Positions 62,725-64,000 of a stretch of 64,000 nt of DNA are shown in pieces. The notes under the pieces were generated by a model. That model ran no database searches. It was given only the letters and a program-made list of their open reading frames with translations, and was not told where the DNA came from. The number at the start of each line of letters is the position of its first letter. The first letter of the stretch is position 1. The stretch comes from Pseudomonas iranensis. Lineage in GTDB: Bacteria; Pseudomonadota; Gammaproteobacteria; Pseudomonadales; Pseudomonadaceae. Both the position numbers and the translations under genes were made by a program. Location of the stretch: positions 1,612,001-1,676,000 of the forward strand of contig NZ_CP077092.1 in the NCBI RefSeq assembly GCF_014268585.2, read 5' to 3'.

Positions 62725-62813
62725 CGTGGGAGCGAGCCTGCTCGCGAAGGCGGTGGGTCAGCCACATCAATGTTGAATGACATACCGCATTCGCGAGCAG
62801 GCTCGCTCCCACA
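62725..62813. repeat. REP pair (inverted)
   Basis: A forward unit at 62725-62748 (starting CGTGGG) and a reverse unit at 62790-62813 lie between the cyclase promoter and the 3' end of the allophanate hydrolase gene. Confidence 0.88.
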
Positions 62814-62824
62814 GGGCGACAGAT

Positions 62825-64000
62825 TCAGGCCAGGGTTTTGAGGTATGCCCGCCATCCCCCCAAATGACTGATATCCACCGCACCCTCCAACCCATACGGC
62901 TCACAGATAAACCCGCTCTCCCAGCGCCCATCCGCCAGTTGCACCTTACCCAGCCCCAGCGGCGCCGGAATCCCGGTGAGAAACGAGCCCAATTCGCTGC
63001 TCGGCAACTCCCAAACCTCCACGGCAATCGCCTCGCCGCCATCCTTGACCCGCACCATCCCCGGCCGCAATGGCGGGCCGCCGGCGAGGGCGTGCAGTCG
63101 ATAGTCCGGCGAACTGAACGTGGTTTCCAGCAAGCGCCCGCCACGCTGGGTCAGTTGCCAGTTCAACGCCAGCCCTTGCAGGTGCGCGCCACACACCACC
63201 AATCGAGCGCGATCATTGCGCGCAGGGTTCGTCGGAGTTGGCAGGGCACTGTCGTGCTGGCGCTGCAAGGCATCGGCCACGCTCAACAGATACTGGTCGG
63301 TAAACACCCGCCCGAACAACGTCACGCCCCACGGCAGACCATTGCTCATGAATGCGGTCGGCACGGCCACGGCGGCGTAGTCGAGCAGGTTCATGAAGTT
63401 GGTGTAATAGCCCAGTTCGGAATTGCGCAGCACCGGCTCGGCCTCAAGCTCGGCCAACGTCACTGGACGGCCGATGGTCGGCGTCAGTACGCAGTCGAGA
63501 TTTTCCAGGGCCTCGTCGCAGAGGGCCTTCAGTGCCTGCAATCGATATTGCGCGCGAAAGGTCTGCACGCCAGTCACTGCCGGAGCCTTGGCCAGCACCG
63601 CACGGATCACTGGCAGCACCGCTTCGGGATTCTGCTCCATCAGCTCACCGGCGACGCTGTAACGCTCGGCGACCCACGGCCCGTCGTAAAGCAACCGCGC
63701 CGCTTCCAGAAACGGTGACAAGTCCAGCTCGACGGCTTCGCCACCCAAGGCCTTGAGCCGTTCGATGGCCGCTGCGAACAACTGTGGCCCCTCGCTGCAA
63801 CCGAAAAACTCCAGATCCTGCGCCCGTGGCACGCCGAAGCGAAACGGCCGTGGCGCGCCAAATGCCGAGCCGTCGTTCCATGCCGGATTTCCTCGGCTGT
63901 ATTCATCGCGAGGATCGTGTTTGGCCGTAAGCGCCAGCAACTGACTGGCCTCGCGAGCAGTCGCGGTGAAGGTGGTTACGCAGTCCAGCGTGCGGCACGC
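62825..64000 (-). CDS. atzF: Allophanate hydrolase, C-terminal part (cut by the window edge)
   Basis: The minus-strand frame enters from the right edge (ACRTLDCVTTFTATAREASQ at the start of the visible part) and runs for 391 residues to its stop. This is the C-terminal half of the AtzF-type amidase: the end of the amidase-signature domain (SELGYYTNFMNLLDYAAVAV and AVPTAFMSNGLPWGVTLFGR) followed by the small C-terminal domain (VVCGAHLQGLALNWQLTQRG). It hydrolyses allophanate to CO2 and ammonia in urea use. The catalytic Ser-Ser-Lys part lies outside the window. Confidence 0.9.
   Translation of the reverse strand, partial: ACRTLDCVTTFTATAREASQLLALTAKHDPRDEYSRGNPAWNDGSAFGAPRPFRFGVPRAQDLEFFGCSEGPQLFAAAIERLKALGGEAVELDLSPFLEAARLLYDGPWVAERYSVAGELMEQNPEAVLPVIRAVLAKAPAVTGVQTFRAQYRLQALKALCDEALENLDCVLTPTIGRPVTLAELEAEPVLRNSELGYYTNFMNLLDYAAVAVPTAFMSNGLPWGVTLFGRVFTDQYLLSVADALQRQHDSALPTPTNPARNDRARLVVCGAHLQGLALNWQLTQRGGRLLETTFSSPDYRLHALAGGPPLRPGMVRVKDGGEAIAVEVWELPSSELGSFLTGIPAPLGLGKVQLADGRWESGFICEPYGLEGAVDISHLGGWRAYLKTLA

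Overview
The window is high-GC gammaproteobacterial chromosome and fits the Pseudomonas fluorescens group. The evidence is a complete protocatechuate (pca) cluster with PcaR-type operators, an EmhABC/TtgABC-type efflux operon with a recognisable TtgR-type operator, olsBA, a XenB-type reductase, PhaG, and many copies of a Pseudomonas-style REP palindrome (core GTGGGAGCGAGCCTGCTCGCGAA). It reads as ordinary core chromosome carrying a few accessory patches. No integrase, transposase, phage structural gene or CRISPR array was seen.

Layout. 0.4-2.8 kb: a PiT phosphate transporter, a small conserved gene interrupted by an in-frame TGA, and a candidate sRNA on the minus strand. 3-15.6 kb: pcaR, pcaK, pcaIJF, pcaHG, pcaT, pcaBDC and a convergent OprD-family porin. 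Together they provide entry across both membranes and every step from protocatechuate to succinyl-CoA and acetyl-CoA. PcaR-like boxes lie before pcaR, between pcaR and pcaK, before pcaI and before the porin. 16-22.7 kb: an RND efflux operon (outer-membrane factor, pump, adaptor) with its divergent TetR repressor. 22.9-25.5 kb: an arsR-MFS-xenB operon. 25.6-28.9 kb: acpH, olsB-olsA (ornithine lipids) and a neighbouring gene of unclear role. 29-32.4 kb: a serine hydrolase, a small secreted protein, YceI and a cardiolipin-synthase-like enzyme. 32.5-40 kb: periplasmic beta-glucosidase, a LemA/TPM-domain operon, a methyltransferase, and DJ-1 and YegP family proteins.

40-58.7 kb is more mixed. It holds a SIR2-like DUF4917 protein, an iron alcohol dehydrogenase, a divergent Ig-like/delta-60-repeat pair, and a LysR-CoA transferase-HMG-CoA-lyase-like-MFS catabolic cluster. 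Next come two tandem secreted paralogues followed by fosA, a LysE exporter, a stand-alone HsdR-N-type nuclease, Tam, a DUF6124 gene behind a highly structured leader, a HigA fragment, and a HipBA toxin-antitoxin pair beside a tRNA-Gly(CCC) gene. 59-64 kb returns to core functions: PhaG, RsuA, a cysteine-rich protein overlapping a diguanylate cyclase, and the 3' part of allophanate hydrolase, which runs off the right edge.

The least explained signals are the candidate sRNA at about 2.6-2.74 kb, the multi-hairpin leader before the DUF6124 gene, the stand-alone HsdR-N protein, and the paralogue pair leading into fosA. Starts were moved downstream of the longest reading frame where a Shine-Dalgarno sequence or family length supported it. 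All functional calls come from reading motifs and from family knowledge; no database search was run.
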